From Aplectana chamaeleonis (Eukaryota; Nematoda; Chromadorea; Rhabditida; Cosmocercidae), in assembly GCA_029168955.1 (NCBI GenBank), contig JAPDOI010000275.1, positions 806,001-870,000 on the forward strand: a DNA stretch of 64,000 bases, in the 5' to 3' direction. The translations under genes and the position numbers were made by a program. Below, piece after piece: positions 1-64,000 of this stretch. Within the stretch, counting starts at the first letter, position 1. Every line of letters starts with the position of its first letter. The notes beneath the pieces are model-generated. The model was not told the origin of the DNA, did not search any database, and saw nothing but the letters and a program-made list of their open reading frames with translations.

Positions 1-3000
1 TCTTTTTAAATGCAGAAAATCAAAAGAAAGTTCATTGCTTATTCCTGAATTTCGAATGACTCGTGAGTTAAAAACGTTGAATGTATTTGATGAAATTCAG
101 TAAATGTAAATTTATCCGATGGTACGGGCGAGCAGCTCCGCCATATGTTTGAACGGTCTTCAAATTATGTGTCCATAAAACATCATAATAATTTTGTTTT
201 GCCTCTGAATAATTTTTTTCCAAGCGAAAATTTTCCGTGTTTACGCATGAACCGGGGTTGGAACCGCACATACTTGTGAGAGCTCAGTGCTTATGGAGGT
301 GAGATGCTATTTTTAATTGCTGAATCTGCGTTCTCTTCCACGGGCTTATATTAGACGACAAGAAGTCAGCTGATTTAGAAGTTTTACGCTTGAAGCCTCT
401 GAACGTTTCAAACCTTCTTCAGAGATGCTTGTTGGAATAGAGTTCGTAGAAGAGCTGCAGTATTTGGAAGAAGTCTGAGGAATGGACGAAGAAAATGGAA
501 GTCAGCCCTCGTCTGATTGTGAGCCATTTTGAAAAGGCCATTTTCACGTTTTTTTACACAGATGTTTTCAATTCGCACCTGATGTTTTAGGAAACCATAA
601 TCCGCAGATTTCTGTAGATAATTTTCGTAATAACAAAATTGCAAAATGCCTCAGAGACTCGTACATTCCTAGCCCTGGTGGCATATTCATATTTGCATGA
701 AGGGAAAAGGGTAGCATCCCAGTTTGGTGAAATTTCACCTCTGGGACGTCCAAAAATGGACCTGTTTCAAAGTTCACCCTATTTTGGGGTGCTGATTACA
801 AATCTCAGGTCCATTGGTAAATATTGTTTCGAAGTGGATTTTTTTCGAACGTCTAAAATGTCCTTGTTTGGTTCCTTATCGAATTATTCGCTAGCACCAA
901 AAAGGCTTGTTTACGAATTCGGCCAGAGTAATTAGAAAATTTTCCGAGCTATTCGTTGATTCTACCTCATGTACTGTCCCATACGCTACACAGCGAAAAA
1001 GCGACGTGATCATCCAAATCATCGTGGCGCGGGTGAAGCAGTCCCTAGCGAAGTGCACTTTTCATGTATTTTTTCGCGCGACATTACTGTTGCTAAACCA
1101 GTAATACAGTATACTCAGAGATTCGCACCCTATAAATTCCACGATTTGGATCGTACAATGTCATAATGGATACCAATTAATGTAAGTGCGCCATTGACTT
1201 ATTTGTACTACTTCCAATTACACTAAAATCAATTTTTTCAGCGTCATGGCACACTGAAGAGCAGTCAATGTGAGAAGTAGAAGAGCTTGAATGCAAGCAG
1301 TATATTGGCAGATTGCCCGTGAGGCAATGATGCAGTGGATTCTGAAAATAAGCTTTTTCATTTCCTGTTTATGGCGGAAGTTGCTGTTTGTTTCCCACTG
1401 ATGAAATGTGAGTTCACCACTCAGTGATGTTATTTACAAAAATTATTACATACTTAATGCGATATTGATATTCGAACTATAAGCTAGAATTAGAATATTT
1501 ATATATTGATAAACTAAACAAGGCTCTGGAACTCCTTGCTTGAGGCGTTTCCCACTGGATCCCCGAGCTCTCCATGTATGCCGCCCTTAGGTTGAAAGAA
1601 AGTGAGGATGGGGCTGCGTGGGGATGGGTGGTGATTAGAGAACACACCTTTCTATCTGCTAACGGCACCTGCGAGTGCAGGTGCACTCGAAGAGAGAGCA
1701 AGCGCGAAGAGCACGGAAGTGGGAACTTCATTACACCATATACAGTCTGTGTCAGAATGAATTTCTTGTGCTTCCTGAGCGTGCGTGTTCATAGCTAGAG
1801 AAAGAGACACCAAGAGAGAGAGCAAAGGAGACGCAGAGAGCAGCATGTGAAAGAAGCAGAATCTCTAGCATATTCGAAAACCTAATTTTCGGAAAAATCG
1901 ACCATCGAAAAAAAGTCGAAAATTCACTCGATCGAGATGGAAATTCATGGATCAGTGTATAGCAGACCCCAGGCCTTACAACGAAACCTCCTTCAATTAT
2001 GAGTCACATCGAAACGTTCGACGAAATTGGTGTGGTTTGCTCTCTCGCTGAGTAGCTACTACAGGCTATAAAACGGCGAAATTCACTTGGTTCCTACGCG
2101 TGCTGGTGCGGAGCGGAGGTTAGAGACAGTGAGAGAGCGTAGGGCAGACGGAGGCGCGCCGCTCGCGCCTCGAATGATGTGAATTACGACGTTTTATAGA
2201 GGGTAGATGCCCCACACGAAACACTGAATGCCCAGGGTTGCGGAAACATCTAGTCTAATTTTGAAGCGATAATTTCACCAACCTGCGAAAATTGTAGCCC
2301 CAGTTGGTTAAAGCAGGGTAGATGAAGTTTCGCTTTAAACCTGTTACCAACTACGGAACTTCCAGCCTCGATTGGGAGGAAAGGTGTGAGGTTTCCCATC
2401 CGATCGATCCAGCCTGTTTGCCGCGGCCGAAAATATTCTTATCAAGATCTTCTAGAGTGACTCGGAGTCATCCTCGAGGACCAGGTACACACTGTCGAGT
2501 GATCACTCGGTGAGATGATCTTATAACGGAGGGAAGGGGCACACCGCGTACAGCGTCGCCAACGCGTGTTGGGAATGCTGCTCAACTCATCGTCTGCGGA
2601 GAGTTAGCTAGCGTCAGAAAATAAAAAACGAAAATGTCCTCGAGAATTCCGTAGAGATTTCCTTTATCCCTCCGGAAAGGAATACTCCCCATTTCAGCGA
2701 ACGTCGCTAAAATGGCGAACTTTTAGCCTGGCAGAAATAGAGGCCGTAACGGGCCGTTTCCACGCTTGGGAGAGTGACTGGAATGGGAGCTTCTAAGGTG
2801 TCCCGAGAACGCGAGAATCAACCGTAGATCGGAGGCTGGCTTACAGCTAATCGCTGGTGTTCCAAATTTGTACAGTCTGCGTCAACAAAAAGGCGGAGCT
2901 GGTTGCGGATCATCACAAAGCATGCGGTAGCCATGGCTGGCTCCGTTTCAAATTTGCCAATAATCGATAAGAAACAGCTGACTTCTTCTGAGCTATGGTT

Positions 3001-3480
3001 TTTTCTGTTTCTTTGATTTTGTCTGTTATTCCTGCCTGTCTCTGTAAAGACTTGAGTTTATTGACAATGCGTGTGAGGGGAGAACCTACTGTTCCGTAAC
3101 GTTTCCGATGCGTTTTTTTCCAAAACCGAGAGAAAAAGTAAAAATTTGCTGTCGGCTAGGTGCTGAACACGTTGAACAGGTGTTGTGCTCCCGCTCGGAA
3201 AGGAAAAACGGGCAAGCAAAACCAGAAAACTTCCCCCATTCATGCCGAGAAATCCGCGTGTTCGCCTCTCATCGACCGTATGTTGCAAGGTCACACCCTG
3301 CTTGTTCAACCCTAAAGCTCCGCGTGATACTATCTTACGCTAGAACAGTTAGTATGAAGTCACATCCTGTCGGAAATGCCTGTCTGTAAATCCTTCTCTG
3401 CAAACTAGTGACATCACCACGTTCCCAGACATCTTTAGGAAAGGGATACCCCTCGTGCACTCGTGGGTCTCCGGTGGTCG
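1..3480. other. No recognised gene; unassigned repeat-like sequence
   Basis: No coding exon with splice support was found. The segment 2085-2190 (rich in GAGAGAGCG, GCGCGCCGC) resembles, inverted, 44090-44220, so at least one small dispersed repeat is present. The rest holds only short chance reading frames. Confidence 0.4.
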
Positions 3481-3486
3481 GTTTAG

Positions 3487-3945
3487 GCAGCGTCTATACT
3501 TCGCGAAAGCGTGCGATTACGCAAAATCGATTCTCATCAGACGTCTTGCTGGCCGCTCACGCGCGCTCCCTCTCGCGCGTTCAAGCCCGCTCGCTCTCGC
3601 GCGCTCACGCCTGCTCGCTCTCGCGCGCTTACGCCAGCTCAAAGAAGGAAGCCGCGAGTTTCGAGCTTACTGCTTAATCCTCAAAGTAGGAGACATTAAA
3701 CCTGTAGCAAAATCATTGCCCTTTTACCCCATAACCCCACCACAGATTACGCAAACCTTCGGAAAAGATCAGCCATTGCGCCGAATCGAGCGATTTATCA
3801 CCCGGTCAAAGATTGTCAATCGTATCAAAACGAGGTGGGGTGTTTGCCAGTGCTTAATTGCGGGCACCGGCTACTCCAGCGTTGAGGAGCGTGGAGAAGC
3901 GCACAGCAGCGGGAGCCCACGCTCTCGCCACATATGGACGCTGCC
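3487..3945. mobile_element. GGCAGCG-ended MITE, copy A
   Basis: The ends are inverted: GCAGCGTCTATACTTCGCG at the left and its near complement GCTCTCGCCACATATGGACGCTGCC at the right (first and last ~25 bp). The interior has runs of CTCTCGCGCG. A second copy sits at 61686-62103. No coding capacity; transposon superfamily not assigned. Confidence 0.6.
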
Positions 3946-3950
3946 TGAGA

Positions 3951-3996
3951 GGAATGGAACAGATAGAGTGCTCTCGCACTCTATCTGTTCCATTCC
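3951..3996. repeat. Perfect 20-bp stem, 6-bp loop hairpin
   Basis: GGAATGGAACAGATAGAGTG is followed by CTCTCG and its exact reverse complement. It lies immediately after MITE copy A and is absent at the corresponding place beside copy B. Confidence 0.8.
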
Positions 3997-4394
3997 ATTA
4001 CGGAAAAATAGGTGGGCAAGACCCGAAAACTCCCTCGTTCATGCCGAAAACTGCGCGTGTCCATATCCCACCGACCGCCACGTCACATCCTGCTTGATCA
4101 ACTCCTCATGTGAGCACCTTCTACAATAGAACAATTACGACGCCATACCCTGCCTAGAAACCTCTTTTCAAACCAACCAGTGACGCTATCACATTCCCAG
4201 ACCAGTGACGTCTACCACTCATGCAGTCGCGGGCTTCGGTGGCAAGTTGAGAGTCGGCAGGGTTGACGTTTCGACGTGCCACCGACCCCCCTTCAGTTCG
4301 TAGGTATTCCGGGAAATCTCAACCGTGTTTATCACGGAGACCAGACCTTTCAGTGCAGCGTATACATTGTGGCCTGCATGATCCGCGTTCAGGC

Positions 4395-5225
4395 TACGGC
4401 GCGAGGTGTGATACAACCCAACATTGGTTCGACCCGCACCCAAGTCAAGCGATTTGCTCAGCTCCCCCCTGGGGAAAAGTTATGGCGACGACCGGGGAGG
4501 GGGCGGAGGTCCTCACTCCGTAATTTTTTTATAGTGAACGAATTTTTTAGATCAAGACTACATTGATGCATCGATTGTATCGATTAATCCTGATAATGCA
4601 ATAAGTAACTGTTTCCCACGGAAGCAGACAAAAACAACTCTACTGCGACAATGACACCAAATGTTTGTTCAATGGCTGAACATTCATTAGTGCCCTGAGG
4701 GCACGTAGGTGCTGTTTCGGGCATGAAAACCCCATTAAAAAAATTGAGTATCCGAATGTGAAAACGCACCCGGAATTTCATGGAAGCAGCTTTCAGCCGA
4801 ATAGTACATAGGGAGGGGTCCATGAAAAAATCGATAGCAGTGTAATATTTACAAGTATTTAAAGAAATTTGAATTAGGAAGTTTCGCGTTGCTACAACGT
4901 GCGGAAAACCTATTCACGGGCCCAAGTAATTAATTCCATTCTTTTAAACGTTTAGAAACGGTCTTTGAAGACCCAGTTTTAGGTGTGATACAATCGATTG
5001 TATCACACCCAAAAATGGGTCTTCAATGACCGTTTTTAACCGGTCAAAAGAATGAAATTGATTACTAGGGTCAGTGACTAGGTTTTCCGCACGTTGTAGC
5101 AACGCGAAGCTCCCGTTAAATACTTGTAAATATTTCTCAGCTATCGATTTTTTCATGAACCCCTCCCTATGTAGCGCTGTTCGACTTAAAGGTGCGTTTA
5201 TGAAATTTTGAGTGCGTTTTCACAC
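4395..5225. repeat. Palindromic foldback repeat, copy A
   Basis: Two arms of roughly 240 bp flank a centre near 4990 where GGTGTGATACAATCGATTG meets its complement. The arms share CGTTGCTACAACGTGCGGAA and its complement. A homologous copy in the same orientation lies at 62535-63310 and extends the similarity ~400 bp to the left of the palindrome. A degraded third arm segment continues to about 5440. Confidence 0.7.
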
Positions 5226-5439
5226 CCGAATAGCCAATTACTAAATGTGGTTTTCATGCCTGAAACCGGACCTATGTGATCTGATGGCATGAAAACAGGC
5301 TCCGCTTACCCTATTTAGCGTTGTTCGGATTGAAGCTGCATCCATGAAATTTCGGGTGGGTTTTCGCATGCGGACAGTCGTATTCAAAATGTGGATTCCG
5401 CGCCCGCAACTGCAGCTATGTGCCCTCAGGGCATAAAAA

Positions 5440-6516
5440 TCCTATGCTTCAGGTGATATCGCATCTTGGACAGGAGTCAATTTCGTGGAGTACAATGCAA
5501 GAGATATAATAGTGAACAATGCTCTTCTCAAAGAGACAACCATCCATTATTTCTCAGATTTGCGAAATTTTTGACTTTTAGCGGGATCGAACCTGTGAAT
5601 TCTAAACCGGCTAAAAATGCATCTTCGATTACGAAATTCCAGAACATCTGTGTCATTTCGTTGACAGGATAGTCCGCTTGTAATGACCTCGATGACAGCG
5701 AATACTCACCACCACTGCTGCTGACATATCCAGGAGCGCTTTGGTGACACACTTTACCTGGCAAAGCCTCCTTCTCCATGCTAGAGTCATTAAAGATGGT
5801 CATGCTACTCTCGTCAATTGTCTTGCATGCTTTACCACCAGTTAATTGTAAGCTCTTCTTGTGTGTTTTGTTTTTACATCTCCATTTCATATCTTGCCTC
5901 ATTTGTTTTTTCGCAGTTGTTTCTCACTATTCAGTTTCTTTTTTTCGATCTCCTGTCTCATTTTGCTCTCTCAGTGTAATCTCCAGTTTTATTTTGACCT
6001 CTTATTGTGATCTCATTTTACCGTCTCTGTTTGTCGTCATTTTTTATACTCACGGTATGGCTCGCAACCCCCCCCCCGCCCTCATACAAGTCCAACTTGG
6101 TTCTTGGTTGACCGAAGGCCCGACCTCCCATCTCACCAGATGTCGACGGGTCCGACACCCCTCTCTGTGATACATCACACCTCACGCTGAACCCTGTTCG
6201 CGTTCCACGCGGCAGAGTATCAAGAAAAACAATTTGGGCGCCGCAGCATTGTTGCCCCAAAAACTCCGCCAGATATGATGCCTTACCCCGAAATCTCCAG
6301 CAGTTATGAATCGCGCCAAAACCTCCGCCGATCAGCCTGATCCGTTTGATTTGATCGGGAAAGAGGGCTTTGACCGGACACCGACGCCCGCAAATGCGTG
6401 AGCAATTGAGGAAGGGGAGGAGCATGCGGTTTCACAGAGAACCCATTAAAATCACATGCAAATCGATCTCGTGTTCGGAATCTACTGTTGATGAAATTGT
6501 ATCGATAGCTTTGAAT
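5440..6516. other. Region without a recognised gene
   Basis: This stretch past the end of the EGF gene holds the weak candidate exon at 5705-5902, a pyrimidine-rich segment (5880-6070) and GC-richer unassigned sequence (6060-6430). Nothing else could be identified. Confidence 0.4.
5705..5902 (-). CDS. Possible exon of an unrecognised gene
   Basis: An open stretch begins with ATG at 5902 and contains GGKACKTIDESSMTIF and a GTGAGT donor at its low end. Two features look coding: the mixed polar composition and the donor. Against it: no homology recognised, no pyrimidine-rich acceptor upstream, and no joining exon found. It could be a first exon of a neighbouring gene leaving the window to the left, or chance. 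Confidence 0.15.
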
Positions 6517-6522
6517 TTTATT
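6517..6522 (-). promoter_or_regulatory. Candidate polyadenylation signal AATAAA
   Basis: The only clear AATAAA seen on the minus strand within about 350 bp after the stop lies here, implying a 3' UTR of ~310-330 nt. No transcript evidence is available. Confidence 0.3.
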
Positions 6523-6834
6523 ATGCTCGTCTATTCGGGAAATTCAGGCGCGCTGAAGCTAACATTATTAGTCTCCTAGAAGCACTGAATTAACTAAAAA
6601 CAAAACCAATCAATTAATAATAATAAACTTCTTGACATAACACAGATCACACTCGGCTCATGAAATACGGCTAACATTCAAACATAAAAAATAACAACAA
6701 TGCAACTTGAGATTTTGACGTGAAAGATAAAGGTGGCAAGTATGTATAATGGTCACAACAAAATTCTCCAGAAGGAACAGAAGCATAAATATGCTGAAAA
6801 CAATAATAAATGAGGGAAGATTGTGAAAGCAGGT

Positions 6835-60817
<53,983 letters not shown>

Positions 60818-61220
60818 CTAAACACTTCAACATACTTTCTTGATTACCGACTAATGGTAGCTTCATCTTCTACAACGTCACAGTTACGCGCATTTCTCGC
60901 CTCTATTTACGGCGTCAAAAGCAGTAATATACAGACTGTGTCAAAACAAAATTTATGTGGTTACTTCGCGTGCGTATGTCGAGAGAGGGGAAGAGACCAC
61001 GAGCATGCCCGCGTAACGCGCGCGATGAGTAACGGGAGGTCCGTTTTGTAATGGACGATAGCCTAAACATCTAACTCTGATATAGCGGCAGCCCCGAATT
61101 CGAGACACCCTCTCTCCTATCAACCGCAGTTTTTACCTCAACTCTCAATTCGTCCTAAATGAGAACGAATGGGATTTGAATCAACTGCACGTTATTCAAG
61201 TTAGTTAACAAATCTTTTAA

Positions 61221-62123
61221 AGGCATACACGCTCGTAAAAGTGTTTGAGATAACTACGAAAATAGAATGGTATGGCTCAGAACACAACGACTTTGCATTT
61301 TGAAGCTCCGAAAACGAGCCTAAATGCCGCCATGTCGAAAGTAAAAGTTGGCCTCGCCCTATATTTTCTCCGCTCCCAGTACTTGCCGTCCCGTCCTCCT
61401 ACAAGACAGGGTGCTGGGCCATTCCCACCGTCGTCGATGTATGTGGTTAACTTCTTTTACTTATTGTACCACCCACAATTGTCGCCGACGGTGGGATTGG
61501 CCCAGCACCCCTGTTTCGGAGTTTCGGAGGAGGAAGCAAATACAGGGGGCGGGTAGATACAGGGGCAGAGCCAACTCCTCACTCGTGTAGCGTCATGCTA
61601 GTCGTTTTGACGCTTCAAAATGCGTAGGCGTTGTGTTCTGAGCCATGCGATTCTATTTCCGTAGTTATCTCAAACATCGTTTACGGCTCCGTCCCATACG
61701 TGGCGAGAGCGTGCGATTACGCAAAATCGATGGTCAGCGTGGGCACATGATTCGCTAGCCGCTCACAGGCGCTCATTCTCGCGCGGCCTCCTCCCCTCTC
61801 GCGCGCCTGCGCCAGCACCACGAAGCAAGAAGCAAGTTTCAAGCTTACTGCTCCATCACTGAAGCAGGTGGCACTAAACCTGTAGCAAAACTACTGCATT
61901 TGTTTTTCATAATCCCATCACTGAAGTCGAAACCCGTGGGGAATCATCAGCCGTTACGCCGACTCGAGCTAATGATCAACCGATCAATCAAACGAACACG
62001 AGGTGAGGAGTGGTTGCCTGTTTTAATTTTCGGGCAGCGTTGAGGAGCGTCGAGAGGCGCACAACAGCGGGAGCGCCCGCTCTCGCGACGTATGGACGCT
62101 GCCTACGAGAGCGTTTGCTGCCT
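61221..62123. mobile_element. TTAA-flanked MITE, family 2, copy 3, interrupted
   Basis: The left end CATACACGCTCGTAAAAG follows TTAA at 61217-61220. The right end is split: its inner part stops at 61685 and the last ~18 bp (ACGAGAGCGTTTGCTGCC) resume at 62104 before TTAA at 62124-62127. The gap is the MITE at 61686-62103. Confidence 0.72.
61686..62103. mobile_element. GGCAGCG-ended MITE, copy B, inside a family 2 MITE
   Basis: Ends GTCCCATACGTGGCGAGAGC and GCTCTCGCGACGTATGGAC are inverted, flanked by TACG on both sides (61682-61685 and 62104-62107), a possible 4-bp duplication. Homologous to 3487-3945. Confidence 0.65.
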
Positions 62124-62534
62124 TTAAGATAGATCGAAGACGATGTGTTTCAAACACAAGTAACCCCCAGTCCAATTCGACTACAATGCGCCTCCAGCTC
62201 GACTAAACAGCGGTTTAGACGACAATGTGTTTCCCCCATCCTCAAGCAATGGAGTGGACTTACCGCGCTTAGGAACCGTTCCTACCGCGAGCGAAAATGC
62301 AAGCATAGCTGATCGCGGACAAGTTGCGGTTGCTCGATATCTTCGCGCTGTGTGTCAGCCGGAAGTGCGGATTTATCACGCGCAGCTACTGGTGAGTAGA
62401 ACTCACCGCAACCATAAATCGTTTCTATCGCGTACAACAATGCAATTAGGACTGATCGCGATAGACCTGCATCGATTTCCGGCTGACCACGAGCAACGGC
62501 TATCCCGCGACGGGCCCCACCTCGACCCTGCACT

Positions 62535-63310
62535 CAGGCTGAGGCGCGATGTGTAATACAACCCAAATTTGCTCAGCCCCCCCCCCCCCCTGCGGGAAGA
62601 GTGATGGCGATGACCGGGGGGGGGGGAGTTGGAGTGTGAGGTCATCACTTCGTAACTTTTATAGTGAACGAATGAATTTTCAGATCAAGACTACATTGAT
62701 ACATCGAAGGTATCGAATAATCATAATAATGCAATAATTAAATGTTTTCCACCAAAGCAGACAAAAGCAACTCTCCTGCGACAATGACACCAATGGCTAA
62801 ACATTCATTAGTGCCTCGAGGGCACATAGGTGCGGTTTCGGGCATAAAAACCACATGAAGTATTGGATGTTTAGATGTAAAAACGCACCCTAAATTCCAT
62901 GGACGCAGCTTTAAGCCGAACAGCGCCACATAGGGCGGGGTTTATGAAAAAATCGATAACTGTGAAATATTTATAAGTATTGAACGAAATTTGAATTAGG
63001 GAGTTTCGCGTTGCTACAACGTGCGGAAAACCTAGCCACGGACCCAAATAATCAATTTCATTCTTTTACCCGGTTGAAAACGGTCTTTGAAGACCCATTT
63101 TCAGGTGTGATACAATCGATCGTATCACACCTAAAAATGGGTCTTCAATGACCGTTTTTAACCGATTGAAAGAATGAAATTGGTTACTTGGGTCCGTGAC
63201 TAGGTTTTCCGCATGTTGTAGCAACGCGAAACTCCCTAATTCAAATTTCGTTAAATACTTATAAATATTTCTCAGCTATCGATTTTTTTCTTGGACCCCT
63301 CCCTATGTAG
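62535..63310. repeat. Palindromic foldback repeat, copy B
   Basis: Same order as copy A: GTGTAATACAACCCAAAT, then the TAGTGAACGAAT and ACATTGATACATCG region, then two arms around AGGTGTGATACAATCGATCG. The long poly-C and poly-G runs near 62580 and 62620 are extra. Confidence 0.7.
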
Positions 63311-63409
63311 CGCTGCTCGGCTTAAAGGCAGTGTTTACGATAAATTTCACTTCCGATATCTCCACGGCTTACGGAAGGTCTGGTGCCCTATATAGCAAGG
63401 CATGCTTAA

Positions 63410-63895
63410 AGGCACTGTTCGCGATGAAAATCGCTTCTCTGTTTTCTGCCTATCTTGAAACCGGTCTCATTCTGATTCCAATGATGCTTCTGGAATCCTA
63501 CAAGACCTTCTGGGAATGGAGTTAGGGTCCCTCGAAAATTGAGCAAGGGAAAATGGTGGACGAGTTGTCCAAGGCTTCTAACTTCCGTCTTTTGCAGCCA
63601 ATGTGTGCGAGCTGACCTGAGTAAAGAGAGAAGTTGAGAATGAAGGGAAGAACGGGCTTTTGATCGGAAACCATCGCTCAACTCACGATTTCGAGTGTTC
63701 CTTTGTTCACGTCGAGGGGCGGGAAGAGGCGAGACTTGCCCACAATGGCGGGGTTTTCCCACTTTTCTAAGCCGTTTTGCGGTTCCTGGGTAGCTTTTCG
63801 TCCTGTTTTTTTTTCGACGCTGTTCTGCTTCTGAGAGCCACGAGAAGCGTTTGTTATGGAAAATTCGAGGATGAAGTTTATCGCGAATAGTGCCT
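63410..63895. mobile_element. TTAA-flanked MITE, family 1A, third copy
   Basis: TTAA at 63406-63409 and 63896-63899 flanks AGGCACTGTTCGCGAT ... ATCGCGAATAGTGCCT. A partial end of a relative (AGGCAGTGTTTACGAT) lies just upstream at 63328. Confidence 0.82.
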
Positions 63896-64000
63896 TTAAA
63901 AAGGACACGAAAGACGCGTTTTTGAGCAAAAATAGGCCCTCTCTCGTTCACGTTGATTTTTGAGCGTGGAGGACTTGACCGCTAGAAGGATGATACCTAT

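Noticed and set aside
5778..6170. Hydrophobic 130-residue plus-strand protein
   Set aside because: It comes from a pyrimidine-rich stretch; the antisense of the weak candidate exon explains its start, and no motif is present.

Overview
The window reads as transposon-rich nuclear DNA of a nematode, most likely a clade V/strongylid parasite of the hookworm type. That placement is an inference. It rests on short-consensus introns (TTTCAG acceptors), very long repeat-filled introns, nematode-style Tc1, mariner and LINE remnants, and an EGF-repeat gene of metazoan type. Nothing bacterial, viral or organellar was recognised.

One host gene dominates. On the minus strand, 30 exons from 60817 down to 6835 join into one uninterrupted reading frame of 1,163 codons ending in TGA. 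The product has one calcium-binding-type EGF module, a 51-residue linker, 24 eight-cysteine laminin-type EGF repeats and a short charged tail. This is the 3' part of a MEGF6-like extracellular protein gene; its 5' exons lie beyond the right edge. Every junction was checked for splice site and phase, and every cysteine module is completed correctly across its introns. One intron uses a GC donor.

The introns hold nearly all the mobile DNA. Intron 8628-11289 is filled by a ~2-kb palindrome of two 5'-truncated Tc1-like copies. Intron 11617-18806 holds a complete hAT-like element (8-bp target duplication) carrying a tandem repeat, a long hairpin and a TTAA-flanked MITE. Intron 19445-28759 holds a Jockey/CR1-type LINE with a 2A-like NPGP motif and a PHD-like finger, broken by a MITE and a (TA)n expansion. 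Intron 31748-48977 (17.2 kb) holds the second copy of the hAT-like element, itself split by a 2.7-kb element with its own 8-bp duplication, plus TTCGAA-rich repeats, foldback elements and GC-rich tandem repeats. Intron 51195-57304 holds a 2.6-kb satellite of ~62 monomers of 42 bp, each normally carrying a CRE-like palindrome, and an internally deleted mariner element. Introns and flanks nearer the right edge are nested MITEs.

The flanks (1-6834 and 60818-64000) contain related repeats in the same orientation: the GGCAGCG element and a palindromic element both occur near 3.5-5.2 kb and again near 61.7-63.3 kb. No tRNA, rRNA or CRISPR array was found. The most notable non-gene signals are the CRE-palindrome satellite inside a large intron, the 2A-like motif, and three places where the window contains both filled and empty copies of the same insertion site.
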